From contig NZ_BDBQ01000031.1 of assembly GCF_001613065.1 (NCBI RefSeq), positions 1 through 64,000 on the forward strand: a stretch of DNA of 64,000 bases. Reading direction: 5' to 3'. Source of the stretch: Nocardia miyunensis NBRC 108239. GTDB lineage: Bacteria; Actinomycetota; Actinomycetes; Mycobacteriales; Mycobacteriaceae. Each line of letters starts with the position of its first letter. Positions within the stretch are counted from its first letter, which is position 1. The notes under the pieces are model-generated. The model made no database searches. It was given only the letters and a program-made list of their open reading frames with translations, and was not told the origin of the DNA. The position numbers were made by a program, and so were the translations under genes. Positions 26,896-35,128 of this stretch are shown piece after piece.

Positions 26896-26911
26896 TTGTG
26901 CTATGTCACAA
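26896..26911. promoter_or_regulatory. TTGTG-N6-CACAA palindrome
   Basis: A perfect 5-6-5 inverted repeat lies in the 339-bp gap between the lipase and XdhC-family genes, 158 bases before the latter. It resembles CRP/GlxR half-sites (TGTG...CACA) but the spacing is two bases shorter than the usual GlxR site, so the factor is uncertain. No gene is seen in 26731-27069. Confidence 0.35.
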
Positions 26912-27069
26912 GCGCTGGACCACGGTGATCGATACCGCAGGAGAAAATTCCGGAGCCAGGGAGTTTCTGGTCAGCAGACCAGATATTGTGGCCGTCACGT
27001 GTGACGATCTGGCTACGGGACGTGACCACGACTATCCGCCCACTCGCGCACGCTGATCGGGAGCTTGTG

Positions 27070-28071
27070 ATGCGCGACATCGTCGATGATCTACTGCGGG
27101 TGTGGCACTCCGGGCGCGTCGGTGCCATGGCCACCCTGGTCCGGACGTTCGGCCCGGCTCCCATGCCGATCGGTTCGGCGATGCTCGTCGACCCCGACGG
27201 ACGTGTCTTCGGCTCGGTCTCCGACGGCTGTTACGAGAGCGCCATCTACGACGCGGCGATTCATTCGGCTCGCTCCGGCCGCAAGGAACTCCAGCGTTTC
27301 GACCCGAACACCGGAATGGACAGCGCGGACTGCGGCACCATCGATGTCTTCGTGGAACCGTTCTCCCGCGACGACTTTCCCGAATTCCCAGCTGTCGCAC
27401 AGGATCTCGCCGGGTACAAGCCGGTCACGGTGTTCACCGTGGTGTGGCATTCGGATCCGACGGTGATCGGCCAGCATCTGGTGACCGATCGGCGGCACAA
27501 CACCGAACTGGTCGCGCTGCCCGAATCGGATGTGTTCTGCTGCTCGTTCGCCGCCGCGCCGCGCCTGATCATCTTCGGCGCCAACGCATTCGCCGCCGCG
27601 CTGTGCACACAGGGCAAACTGCTGGGCTACCGCGTCACGGTCTGCGATGCCCGCCAGCGGTTCGCCGCCGAGCAGTCCTTCCCGGGGGCGGAGGTGATCG
27701 TCGACTGGCCGCACCGTTATCTCGAAGCCCAGGCCGCCGCCGGATTGATCGATTACCGCACGGCCCTGGTGACGGTCACCCAGGATCCCAAATTCGAGAT
27801 CCCGCTGCTCACCACGGCGCTGCGACTACCCGAATTCGGCTATCTCGGCGCACTCGGCGAGGGCCCCGCGCACAGTCAGCGGCTGGAGGCCCTGCACGCC
27901 GGCGGTTTCGACGCCGATTCCCTGGCCCGGCTGTACACACCCGCGGGCCTGGACCTGGGCGCGAGCACCCCGATGGAGACGGCCGTCGCCATCGCCGCCG
28001 AACTCGTGAACGTCCGTTCCCGCACCCCGTCACACCACACCGGTCCCTTTCCCGCGCTGACCACGCCCTGA
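27070..28071 (+). CDS. XdhC/CoxI-family protein
   Basis: The 333-residue protein has the N-terminal XdhC motif GSVSDGCYESAIYDAA and a C-terminal Rossmann-like domain (LIIFGANAFAAALCTQGKLL, then VTVCDAR). It ends with LALT-type sequences (GALGEGPAHSQRLEALHAGGF). Family members bind molybdenum cofactor and help sulfurate and insert it into xanthine dehydrogenase/CO dehydrogenase enzymes. No molybdo-hydroxylase gene is present nearby, so its client is elsewhere. The ATG at 27070 is preceded by GGGAG; a longer upstream reading lacks coding features. Confidence 0.88.
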   Translation: MRDIVDDLLRVWHSGRVGAMATLVRTFGPAPMPIGSAMLVDPDGRVFGSVSDGCYESAIYDAAIHSARSGRKELQRFDPNTGMDSADCGTIDVFVEPFSRDDFPEFPAVAQDLAGYKPVTVFTVVWHSDPTVIGQHLVTDRRHNTELVALPESDVFCCSFAAAPRLIIFGANAFAAALCTQGKLLGYRVTVCDARQRFAAEQSFPGAEVIVDWPHRYLEAQAAAGLIDYRTALVTVTQDPKFEIPLLTTALRLPEFGYLGALGEGPAHSQRLEALHAGGFDADSLARLYTPAGLDLGASTPMETAVAIAAELVNVRSRTPSHHTGPFPALTTP

Positions 28072-28074
28072 GCG

Positions 28075-28464
28075 TCACTCGCCCGCGAACCACGCCCGCG
28101 CCGAACGCCGGAACAACAGCACGATCAGCACGATCGCGCTCACCGGTCCCAGCCATCCGGGCGGACGTCCGGTCGGGATCGACGGCACGGTCCACAGCAT
28201 GTTCAGCGCGGCCAGCAACACCGCCGTGACCCGAATCCCGTCCCCCACCGCCCCGAACGCCAGCGCCAGCAACCCCAGCAGCCAACTCGGCACGAAGAAC
28301 ACCGCGGTGATCCCCGCCGACCGCGCCCCGAACAGCCATCCCGCCGAGGCCACACACACCAGGCCGACAATCGCCATCCCCCACGCCAGCGCCCGTGCGA
28401 CCCGCACGGTCCCCGGCATCCGCTCAGCCGCGAACTCCCCCGCCTCAACCCCCTTGTCCGACAT
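28075..28464 (-). CDS. Small membrane protein, unknown function
   Basis: The 129-residue protein has four hydrophobic segments (ALAWGMAIVGLVCVASAGWLF; ITAVFFVPSWLLGLLALAFGA; VTAVLLAALNMLWTVPSIP; WLGPVSAIVLIVLLF, each read as a membrane helix) and short loops. I do not recognise a named family. The ATG at 28464 has GGGAG five bases upstream. Its stop lies 3 bp from the XdhC gene's stop, so the two are convergent and nearly overlapping. Confidence 0.65.
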   Translation of the reverse strand: MSDKGVEAGEFAAERMPGTVRVARALAWGMAIVGLVCVASAGWLFGARSAGITAVFFVPSWLLGLLALAFGAVGDGIRVTAVLLAALNMLWTVPSIPTGRPPGWLGPVSAIVLIVLLFRRSARAWFAGE

Positions 28465-28586
28465 CATCTCTCCCATCCAGCAGGATCGATTCTCACCACA
28501 GCGAACTCGAAGCGAACCCTACCGCCGCATTCACCGCCACACCCGGCGGCGCGCCACCGAACCTCTGCACACCGCCGATCAGGCGC

Positions 28587-28674
28587 CGCCCGAACGCTCA
28601 CCCGCCCGCGGTTGTCCACCTCCGGAGAACTTCCCCGCCCGAACGCTCATCCACCACCCGCGCCTGTCCACCTC
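28587..28674. repeat. Imperfect direct repeats in divergent promoter gap
   Basis: Two copies of about 36-39 bases (28587-28622 and 28636-28674), sharing CGCCCGAACGCTCA and TGTCCACCTC, lie between the divergent membrane-protein genes. The interval 28465-28799 otherwise holds no gene. Confidence 0.5.
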
Positions 28675-28799
28675 TCGCGGACGAACACACGCGAATCTCC
28701 GCGCCGCCCAGAGAATCTCCGTTCACCCGCAGAATTCCTGTGAACGATGCCCAGGCCGCTCACAGTGAAATCTCAGTGCCTTTCGGGCATCGTGCGGAC

Positions 28800-29648
28800 G
28801 TGACGAATCCTGTGCCAGTTGCCATTTCGCCCACGCGTGCGCTAGCGACGAAGGTTCCCGAGATCACCGCGCTGTTCTGGGTGATCAAAGTGCTCTCCAC
28901 GGGAATGGGTGAGACGTTCTCCGATTTCCTCGTTTCGAGTCTGCCCGCGGAGCTCGCGGTGGGCGGTGCGGGGGTGGCGCTGATCGCCGCGTTGGTCGTG
29001 CAGTTCCGCAGTCGGCGCTATGTGGCGTGGATCTACTGGACGGCCGTGGTGATGGTCAGCATCTTCGGGACGATGGTCGCCGACGTCGTGGATTTCAAGC
29101 TCGGCATTCCGCTGCCGGTCACGACGATCGCCTTCCTCGTGCTGCTGGGGGCGATCTTCGCGATCTGGCATGCCTGCGAGAAGACGCTGTCCGTGCACAG
29201 CATCAACACCCGGCGACGCGAGGCGTTCTACTGGGCGACGGTCATGATCACCTTCGCACTCGGCACCGCCGCCGGAGATCTCACCGCGGGCAAGATGCAT
29301 CTCGGTTATCTCCCCTCGACGGTGCTGTTCGCGGTGGTCATCGCGATCCCGGCGATCGCACACCGCTGGGCCGGGCTGGGCGCGATCCCGGCGTTCTGGG
29401 CGTCCTATGTCGTGACCCGGCCGCTGGGCGCGTCGGCCACCGACTGGCTGGCCGCCGACCGCTCGGACGGGCTGCGCCTGGGCACCGGATGGGTGAGCCT
29501 GGCCGTGACGATCCCGATGGTCGCCCTCATCGCCGTGGCCGCCCTGCGTCCCGGTCTCTCGACCACGGCCGAGCTCGCCACCCCGGATGCCCTCGCCGAG
29601 GAGGACATTCGCGCGATCGACCGTCTAGGCGAAACCGGGACCGAATGA
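28800..29648 (+). CDS. COG4705-family membrane protein
   Basis: The 282-residue integral membrane protein has about eight hydrophobic segments. The recurring family blocks KVPEITALFWVIKVLSTGMGETFSDF and TRRREAFYWATVMITFALGTAAGD (recognised by VPEIT, GETFSD, RRREAFYW and GTAAGD) are clear. These identify the widespread COG4705 family of uncharacterised membrane-anchored proteins, which is an internal duplication with a repeated GETxSD/GTAAGD motif. Function is unknown. The GTG start at 28800 lies just before the conserved region. Confidence 0.75.
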   Translation: MTNPVPVAISPTRALATKVPEITALFWVIKVLSTGMGETFSDFLVSSLPAELAVGGAGVALIAALVVQFRSRRYVAWIYWTAVVMVSIFGTMVADVVDFKLGIPLPVTTIAFLVLLGAIFAIWHACEKTLSVHSINTRRREAFYWATVMITFALGTAAGDLTAGKMHLGYLPSTVLFAVVIAIPAIAHRWAGLGAIPAFWASYVVTRPLGASATDWLAADRSDGLRLGTGWVSLAVTIPMVALIAVAALRPGLSTTAELATPDALAEEDIRAIDRLGETGTE

Positions 29649-29679
29649 CCCCGCCGCCGACCACCTGCGGGCCGATCGG

Positions 29680-30504
29680 CTAACCGAGCACGCGCAGGAG
29701 GTGTTCGATCTCCTGCTGAACGGCACGGCGGCCGGGCCCGAGGTACCGGCGCGGATCGGACAGCGTTGCGTCGGCCGCGAGTTCCGCGCGAACCGACTGC
29801 GCCAGAACGATATTCAGCCTTGTCGCGATGTTGATCTTCCGCATGCCCGCGCGCACCGCCGAGCGCAACCCGGCGTCGGGCACCCCTGAGGAGCCGTGCA
29901 GGACAAGGGGCACAGGCACTTTCGCGGCCAGCCGGGTGATCAGATCGTCGTCCAGAACCGCGTCGCGGGTGTGCATGGCATGTGCGGATCCCACCGCGAC
30001 GGCCAACGCGTCCACACCGGTCGCCGCGACGAACTCGATCGCCTCGTCCGGATCGGTGCGCACACCCGGCGCGTGCGCGCCGTCCTTGCCGCCAACCTCA
30101 CCCAGTTCGGCCTCGGTGAATACCCCGCGCGCCCGGCACCAGGACGCGATTTCCGCCGTGCTGCTGACATTCTCGCCGTAAGCGAGCCGCGACCCGTCGT
30201 ACATCACCGATCGCACGCCGACTTCGACTGCCGCGGAGATCAATTCGTGCGACGTCGCATGATCAAGATGCACCGCGAGCGCGGCCGTACTGTCCTCGGC
30301 GATCTCCAGACACGCCCGCGCCAGCGGCCGCAATCCCCCGTGATACCGAACGGTGTTCTCCGAAATCTGCAGGATCGCAGGACGTTTCGTCGCCTCGGCG
30401 GCCCCCGCGATCGCCTCGGCATGTTCCAGCGCGATCACATTGAACGCCCCCAAACCACCGGGTGCGGCCGCGGCGAGCAACTCGCGAACAGGAACCAGAC
30501 TCAC
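29680..30504 (-). CDS. Class II ketose-bisphosphate aldolase (GatY/KbaY type)
   Basis: The 274-residue aldolase has zinc ligands His in VHLDHAT, Glu in EAELGEVGG, His in GSAHAMH and His in LHGSSG. Length and motifs match the short GatY/KbaY/AgaY class rather than housekeeping fructose-bisphosphate aldolase. In this gene cluster it would cleave tagatose 1,6-bisphosphate into dihydroxyacetone phosphate and glyceraldehyde 3-phosphate, the last step of galactosamine catabolism. The GTG at 30504 has a perfect AGGAGG 8 bases upstream. It lies downstream of pfkB and nagA on the same strand, after a 382-bp gap. Confidence 0.87.
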   Translation of the reverse strand: MSLVPVRELLAAAAPGGLGAFNVIALEHAEAIAGAAEATKRPAILQISENTVRYHGGLRPLARACLEIAEDSTAALAVHLDHATSHELISAAVEVGVRSVMYDGSRLAYGENVSSTAEIASWCRARGVFTEAELGEVGGKDGAHAPGVRTDPDEAIEFVAATGVDALAVAVGSAHAMHTRDAVLDDDLITRLAAKVPVPLVLHGSSGVPDAGLRSAVRAGMRKINIATRLNIVLAQSVRAELAADATLSDPRRYLGPGRRAVQQEIEHLLRVLG

Positions 30505-30886
30505 GACGCGACCTCCTGCGACACAACCCCCGACTCGACGACAACGCTCACGAGACGGCCCCTCTGCGGCGCAGATCCCGGCCCGAGGACAACAATCCAG
30601 CTCACCGGACAACCCTCCCGACTCGACGACGGCGATCAACCCCGACGACGACAATCCGGCTCATGAGATGACCTCCGATCGGTTACGGCAACCAGGTTCG
30701 CGACGCGGCTGCCGCAGGCACGGCACCGGGCCGGCGACAACAATCGCCTGCATCATCGGTAAGCCCCGGCTCGGCAAAGGCAGCTTCACGATGTGGCCCT
30801 CCCCGAGTGCGGCATCGAATCCGACAATGGCGACGAATCCACCACGTGCCCGGGCGCGATGCCGAGTCCGGTGCAGCCGATCCGAT
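30505..30886. other. Gap between aldolase and kinase genes, with degenerate start-like repeats
   Basis: I see no convincing gene in these 382 bp. On the minus strand, ATGAGCCGGATTGTCGTCGT (30664 leftward) and GTGAGCTGGATTGTTGTCCT (30605 leftward) are near-duplicates. GTCGTCGAGTCGGG occurs twice, around 30522-30552 and 30612-30642. It looks like repeated duplication of a translation-start region ahead of the aldolase gene, or a decayed short gene. A 34-codon reading overlaps the pfkB stop (30786-30890) but is not supported. Confidence 0.4.
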
Positions 30887-31837
30887 TCACGGCGCTGTCC
30901 CGCCGGGCACGACCTCGAGCTCGGTGACCACGACGTCCGGCGCGAGCCGCTCGCGCAATGCCCGATCGATCTCCCCGGCGACCGGAATCACCACGGCCGC
31001 AGCGGAAGTCGCGACGGCATCGGCTACCAGCGCGGCCCAATCCGGTTCCGGCTCGGCGGCTAGCGCGGCGATCACGGCGGCGGCCGCGGCATCACCCGCA
31101 CCGGTGGGATTGCCCGCCATCGGCTCGGGCGACGCCGCCGACCAGGCCCCCGACGCGGTCACCGCGACGATGCCTTCCGCGCCGCGCGTCGCGACCACCG
31201 CCCGCACACCCTTCTCGATCAGCGGTCGCACCGCGGTCACCACCTCCGCCGGGCTGCCCGCGCGCGCTCCGGTCAACCGCTCGAGTTCGTCCCGATTGGG
31301 CATGAGCACGATGCCCGGAACCTCGGCGGCCAGCTCCAGAGCCCGCCCGTCCACATCGCAGATCGTGGGCACCCCGGCCGCCAGCGCGGCCCGCGCCAGC
31401 TCGGCCGGAACCCCATCCGACACCCCGCCGGGCAACGATCCGGACACCACCACTCCCCCGGAATCGTTCAACATGCCCGCGACCCTGACCTTCAGCTGGT
31501 CGACCGCATACGGTTCGGTCAGCCGCGCACCCGGCTCCCACAGCGAGGTGGCCGTCCCGTCACCGGATTCGCTGATCACCACGGTGCGCCGGATCCACGG
31601 CAGCGCGTGCACGAAATCCACCGGCAGCTCGAGCTCGGCGGTCGCGGCGAACATGTGGTCGGCGAAACCGGTTGCCCGCGAATATTTTCCCAGCTGATTG
31701 AGCACTCGCGAGACGTTGATCCCCTTACCGCCGATGCGCTGCTCGACCGACAGCACACGATGCTCCCGGCCCCGCTCGAAACGCTCCACACGATAGGTCA
31801 TGTCGTAGGCGGGGTTCATGGTCACGGTCAGGATCAC
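30887..31837 (-). CDS. PfkB-family 1-phosphofructokinase/tagatose-6-phosphate kinase
   Basis: This 316-residue sugar-phosphate kinase of the PfkB (ribokinase) fold, 1-phosphofructokinase/LacC subgroup, starts ILTVTMNPAYDMTY. It has the GGKGINVSRVL sugar-binding motif and the catalytic-Asp motif NPTGAGDAAAAA near residue 245. In this cluster it should phosphorylate tagatose 6-phosphate to the 1,6-bisphosphate. The GTG at 31837 is preceded by GAGGAAGG and lies 5 bases after the nagA stop, so the two are coupled. Confidence 0.87.
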   Translation of the reverse strand: MILTVTMNPAYDMTYRVERFERGREHRVLSVEQRIGGKGINVSRVLNQLGKYSRATGFADHMFAATAELELPVDFVHALPWIRRTVVISESGDGTATSLWEPGARLTEPYAVDQLKVRVAGMLNDSGGVVVSGSLPGGVSDGVPAELARAALAAGVPTICDVDGRALELAAEVPGIVLMPNRDELERLTGARAGSPAEVVTAVRPLIEKGVRAVVATRGAEGIVAVTASGAWSAASPEPMAGNPTGAGDAAAAAVIAALAAEPEPDWAALVADAVATSAAAVVIPVAGEIDRALRERLAPDVVVTELEVVPGGTAP

Positions 31838-31842
31838 GTCAA

Positions 31843-32994
31843 CTACCTTCCTCGTCGCAGGGTTCGACGCAACCCCATGTCCTCGTCGAGTACCAGGATG
31901 TCCGCGTACCGCCCCGGGCTCAGATCGCCGACGTCGTCCAGCCCCACCGCCGCGGCCGGGGTAGCGGTCGCGGCGCGCACCGCGTCGGGCAGCGCGACGC
32001 CGCATTCGCGCACCGCCCAGCGCAGGCAGTCCAGCAGCGTCGACGTGCCCCCGGCGATCGACCCGTTCTCGACCCGCGCCACCCCGCCGCGCACTCGCAC
32101 CGCCTGCGGACCGAGCCGGTACTCCCCGTCGGGCAGCCCGGCCGCCTGCATCGCATCGGTGATCAACGCCACACGTTCGCGCGCGGTGGCGAAGGCCAGC
32201 GCGCCGAATCCGGCGTCGACATGCACCCCGTCCCCGATCACTTCCACGACCACATCGCCCTGCGCGGCGGCCACCAGCGCCGCGGCGACGGGCCCGGGGG
32301 CACGGTGATGCAGCGGCGGCATGCCGTTCGCGAGATGGGTAACCAGCGTACCGAATCCATTGGGCGACAAGGACTCCCGAAAATCCTCGTAGTGCGCGTC
32401 GCTGTGTCCCAGCGCGACGACGACCCCATTGCCGACGAGACGCTCGGCAGCCGTGCGGAATCCGGGACGTTCCGGGGCGAGGGTCATCACCCGCAGCCGC
32501 CCGTTCGCGGCGGCGATCAGCCGGTCGATCAGCGCCGGATCCGGATCCCGCAGATATCGCGGATCCTGTGCACCGCAGCGCACCTCGGACAGGAACGGTC
32601 CCTCGGCGTGCACGCCCGCGATCACCCCCTCGGCGGCGAGTTCGCTCAGCATCGCGGTCTGGGCGACCATATCCTCCGGCGCGGCCGTGACGATTCCGGC
32701 CAGTACCGTCGTAGTGCCGTTGCGCAGATGATATTCCGCCGCGCCGCGCGCCTCGTCCGGATCGGTCGTATCGAACCGATGCCCGAATCCGCCGTGATTG
32801 TGGATGTCGACGAGCCCCGGAATCACGGTCCCGTCGAAGGGCGGCGGCGAGATGTCCGGATGTGCGCCGGCCCAGGACGCGAAGGACTCCACCGCGACGA
32901 TCCGTTCGTCCCGGAACGTGACAACACCGTCGTCGAAGGAATTCGACGCCGCGACGATCCGGCCCCGCAGCCGGGTCTGCGGCTCTCGGTTCAC
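31843..32994 (-). CDS. nagA: N-acetyl-hexosamine-6-phosphate deacetylase
   Basis: The 383-residue amidohydrolase removes acetate from GlcNAc-6-P or GalNAc-6-P. Metal and active-site motifs are visible: GLVDIHNHGG, Glu in HAEGPFL, His in LGHSDAHYE, His in THLANGMPPLHHR and the catalytic Asp in ITDAMQA. The clustering with a SIS deaminase, PfkB kinase and class II aldolase points to a GalNAc-6-P role (AgaA) rather than the GlcNAc route, which would need NagB. The GTG start at 32994 has GAGGTG upstream. It is followed immediately by pfkB. Confidence 0.92.
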   Translation of the reverse strand: MNREPQTRLRGRIVAASNSFDDGVVTFRDERIVAVESFASWAGAHPDISPPPFDGTVIPGLVDIHNHGGFGHRFDTTDPDEARGAAEYHLRNGTTTVLAGIVTAAPEDMVAQTAMLSELAAEGVIAGVHAEGPFLSEVRCGAQDPRYLRDPDPALIDRLIAAANGRLRVMTLAPERPGFRTAAERLVGNGVVVALGHSDAHYEDFRESLSPNGFGTLVTHLANGMPPLHHRAPGPVAAALVAAAQGDVVVEVIGDGVHVDAGFGALAFATARERVALITDAMQAAGLPDGEYRLGPQAVRVRGGVARVENGSIAGGTSTLLDCLRWAVRECGVALPDAVRAATATPAAAVGLDDVGDLSPGRYADILVLDEDMGLRRTLRRGR

Positions 32995-33111
32995 ACCATC
33001 ACCTCGTCCATCACGCGCTCGCGCACAATCGGCCCCGATGCCCGCGCTCGAACCGTACCCGCCCGGACTCGCCATACCGCAACCATTCGGCAAATTCGAC
33101 CGGTCGATGGC

Positions 33112-34041
33112 TCATTCCAAGGTGCCCGAGCGGGCATATCGGGCGGCCCCGACCAGTCCGGCGCGCGCGCCGAACTCCCCGAGCACCACCCGCGGCACGG
33201 GGGCCACGCGCAGCAGTTCGGTGAGCCTGTCCTGCAATGCGCCGGTCAGCACCGCGCCCGCGCGGGCCAGACCGCCGCCCAGGACGACCAGTTCCGGGCA
33301 GGTCGCGTGGATGACCCCGAACAGTCCCTCGGCGAGGGCGTCGATGGCGTCCGCGACCACCGCGCGCGCGTCGGGATCGCTGTCCAGACCCGCGAAAACC
33401 GCTTCCGCACCGGGTATTTCACGCCCGGTTCGAGCGGTGTAGGCACGGGCGATGGCGGCACCGGAGGCGACCGTCTCCACACATCCGACATTCCCGCACG
33501 GACAGCGCAGCCCGTCGCGATGACGCACCGGGATATGCCCGTACTCCCCGGACTGACCGGCCGCACCGCGCACCAGGCGCCCGCCGACGGACAGGGTTCC
33601 GCTGATTCCCGTCCCCAGAATCAGGACGCACACGTCGTCACAGCCGCGCCCCGCGCCGAAGCGCCATTCGGCCCAGCCCGCGACCGCGACATCGTGTTCG
33701 ATCAGCACCGGCATACCCCAGCGATCGGTGAATCGACTGCCCACCTTCACATCTCGCCAACCGACGTTACTGCTGAACACCGCCAGCGAGCGGACCGGAT
33801 CCACGATGCCGGGCAGGATCACCGCAGCACCCGTCACCTGATTACGTTGCGCGGCAGGCAGTTCCGCGAGCAGCCGATCACCCAGCGCACCGACGGCATC
33901 GAAGGCCGCCGCGCCGGACGGTGTCGCGACGATACCGCTACCCAGCACTTCGCCCGCGGCATCGGTTATTTCGGCCTTGATCGTCGTCCCTCCGACGTCC
34001 ACGGCCAGGACCGAATCCGCGAGTCCGGGTGTGCGCACCAC
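33112..34041 (-). CDS. ROK-family sugar kinase (predicted GalNAc/GlcNAc kinase)
   Basis: The 309-residue kinase begins with phosphate-binding motif LAVDVGGTTIKAEI and has EHDVAVAGWAEWRFG (catalytic Asp region). It carries the ROK zinc cluster GLRCPCGNVGCVETVAS and the adenosine motif VVLGGGLARAG. No N-terminal helix-turn-helix is present, so it is a kinase and not a ROK repressor. With an ABC importer, which delivers unphosphorylated sugar, such a kinase is needed to make the 6-phosphate for NagA/AgaA. It starts with tandem GTG codons 7 bases past the SIS gene stop, indicating an operon. Confidence 0.88.
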   Translation of the reverse strand: MVRTPGLADSVLAVDVGGTTIKAEITDAAGEVLGSGIVATPSGAAAFDAVGALGDRLLAELPAAQRNQVTGAAVILPGIVDPVRSLAVFSSNVGWRDVKVGSRFTDRWGMPVLIEHDVAVAGWAEWRFGAGRGCDDVCVLILGTGISGTLSVGGRLVRGAAGQSGEYGHIPVRHRDGLRCPCGNVGCVETVASGAAIARAYTARTGREIPGAEAVFAGLDSDPDARAVVADAIDALAEGLFGVIHATCPELVVLGGGLARAGAVLTGALQDRLTELLRVAPVPRVVLGEFGARAGLVGAARYARSGTLE

Positions 34042-34048
34042 TGATCCG

Positions 34049-35005
34049 TCAGCCCAGGATCACCGAACGATTCAGACTGCGCGGATGATCCGGGTCCAAC
34101 CCCAGATCGGCCGCCCGCACCTGACACAGCCGGTGCACGCGCAGCAGATCGGCCATCGGATCGATATCTCGATGTTCGAAATGCGCACCGGTGGCCGCGA
34201 CGTCCTGTGCCAAACCGGACGGCACCGCCCCGAAGGCCCACACCGCCCGGCCCGGCGCGGCGATGCTGACCGGGCCGTGCCGCCATTCGGTGGCCAGATA
34301 GCCCTCGGTCCAGGACTGGCAGGATTCGCGCAGTTTCAGCCCGGCCTCGTCGGCGATGGCCGCCGCGAAACCCATTCCGACGAAACTGATCTGCTCGGCC
34401 GAGCGCACCGCGGACAGCGCCTCGACGGGATCCTCGGCGAGCACCTCGCGAGCCTGCGCGATCACCGGTGCGAGATCCTCGCCCAGATGCCACCGCAGAA
34501 TCGCCAGCGCCGTGGTGGCGAACCGGGTCTGCACCACCGACCGCTCGTCCACATCGGCGATCAGGATCGGATCGGCCAGTTCGAGCACCGGCGTGCCCGG
34601 ACTCGAGCAGATCACCGCGCGCGGCACGCCCGCCGGCAGGGCACGCACCGCGTCGAGCACCTCGGTCGTGGTGCCCGAACGGCAGATCACCAGGTAGCGG
34701 TCGTATTCGCGGGCGCGCACCTGCCCGGCGGGCCAGGCGTCGGTGAGCCCCTGCCCGGCGGATTCGCGCAGCGCGGCGATCGCCCGGGACATGAAATACG
34801 AGGTGCCGCAACCGATCACGGCGACTCGCTCACCCGGCTGCGGCAACAGCGCGGCATGGTCGGCGGCGATCCGCGCGGCGTGCGCCCAGTCGTCGGGCTG
34901 GGTGACCACCTCGGCGGCCAGATGGGTCTCGGGGAGCGGACGGATTTCGTGGGATCGATCGGCGGAGGTCGGCACGCCACCAGAATCACCCCGATGATCG
35001 TTCAT
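34049..35005 (-). CDS. SIS-domain sugar isomerase/deaminase (AgaS-like)
   Basis: The 318-residue protein has two SIS domains. The first carries AVIGCGTSYFMSRAIAAL and VICRSGTTTEVLDAV (Ser/Thr-rich phosphosugar loops); the second carries FVGMGFAAAIADEAGLKLRE and WRHGPVS. This is the GlmS-isomerase-like/AgaS group. With the neighbouring enzymes the expected reaction is galactosamine-6-P to tagatose-6-P plus ammonia; glucosamine-6-P deamination is the alternative. It is the first leftward gene, divergent from the ABC transporter across 123 bp with direct repeats. The ATG at 35005 lacks a strong Shine-Dalgarno, so the start is less certain. Confidence 0.85.
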   Translation of the reverse strand: MNDHRGDSGGVPTSADRSHEIRPLPETHLAAEVVTQPDDWAHAARIAADHAALLPQPGERVAVIGCGTSYFMSRAIAALRESAGQGLTDAWPAGQVRAREYDRYLVICRSGTTTEVLDAVRALPAGVPRAVICSSPGTPVLELADPILIADVDERSVVQTRFATTALAILRWHLGEDLAPVIAQAREVLAEDPVEALSAVRSAEQISFVGMGFAAAIADEAGLKLRESCQSWTEGYLATEWRHGPVSIAAPGRAVWAFGAVPSGLAQDVAATGAHFEHRDIDPMADLLRVHRLCQVRAADLGLDPDHPRSLNRSVILG

Positions 35006-35037
35006 GTCAACTTTACATTCGAAACAGTCACATTCGA
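35006..35037. promoter_or_regulatory. Candidate operator between agaS and ABC transporter genes
   Basis: ACATTCGA occurs twice as a direct repeat 15 bases apart (35015-35022 and 35030-35037). ATGT-N7-ACAT (35004-35018) overlaps the left copy. Phased direct repeats in a divergent promoter are typical of DeoR-family regulators, and a DeoR gene ends the rightward operon. Confidence 0.5.
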
Positions 35038-35128
35038 TCACGGAGTGAGCTAGATTCGGACCAATCGACCCGTTCGCTTCATCATCCGCGTTCGCCTCGC
35101 CGGGTGTGCAGCATTGAAAGGTTCTCTC

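Noticed and set aside
30786..30890. 34-codon reading whose GTG overlaps the pfkB stop
   Set aside because: The overlap looks like coupling, but composition is unremarkable and the segment lies in the repeat-containing gap.
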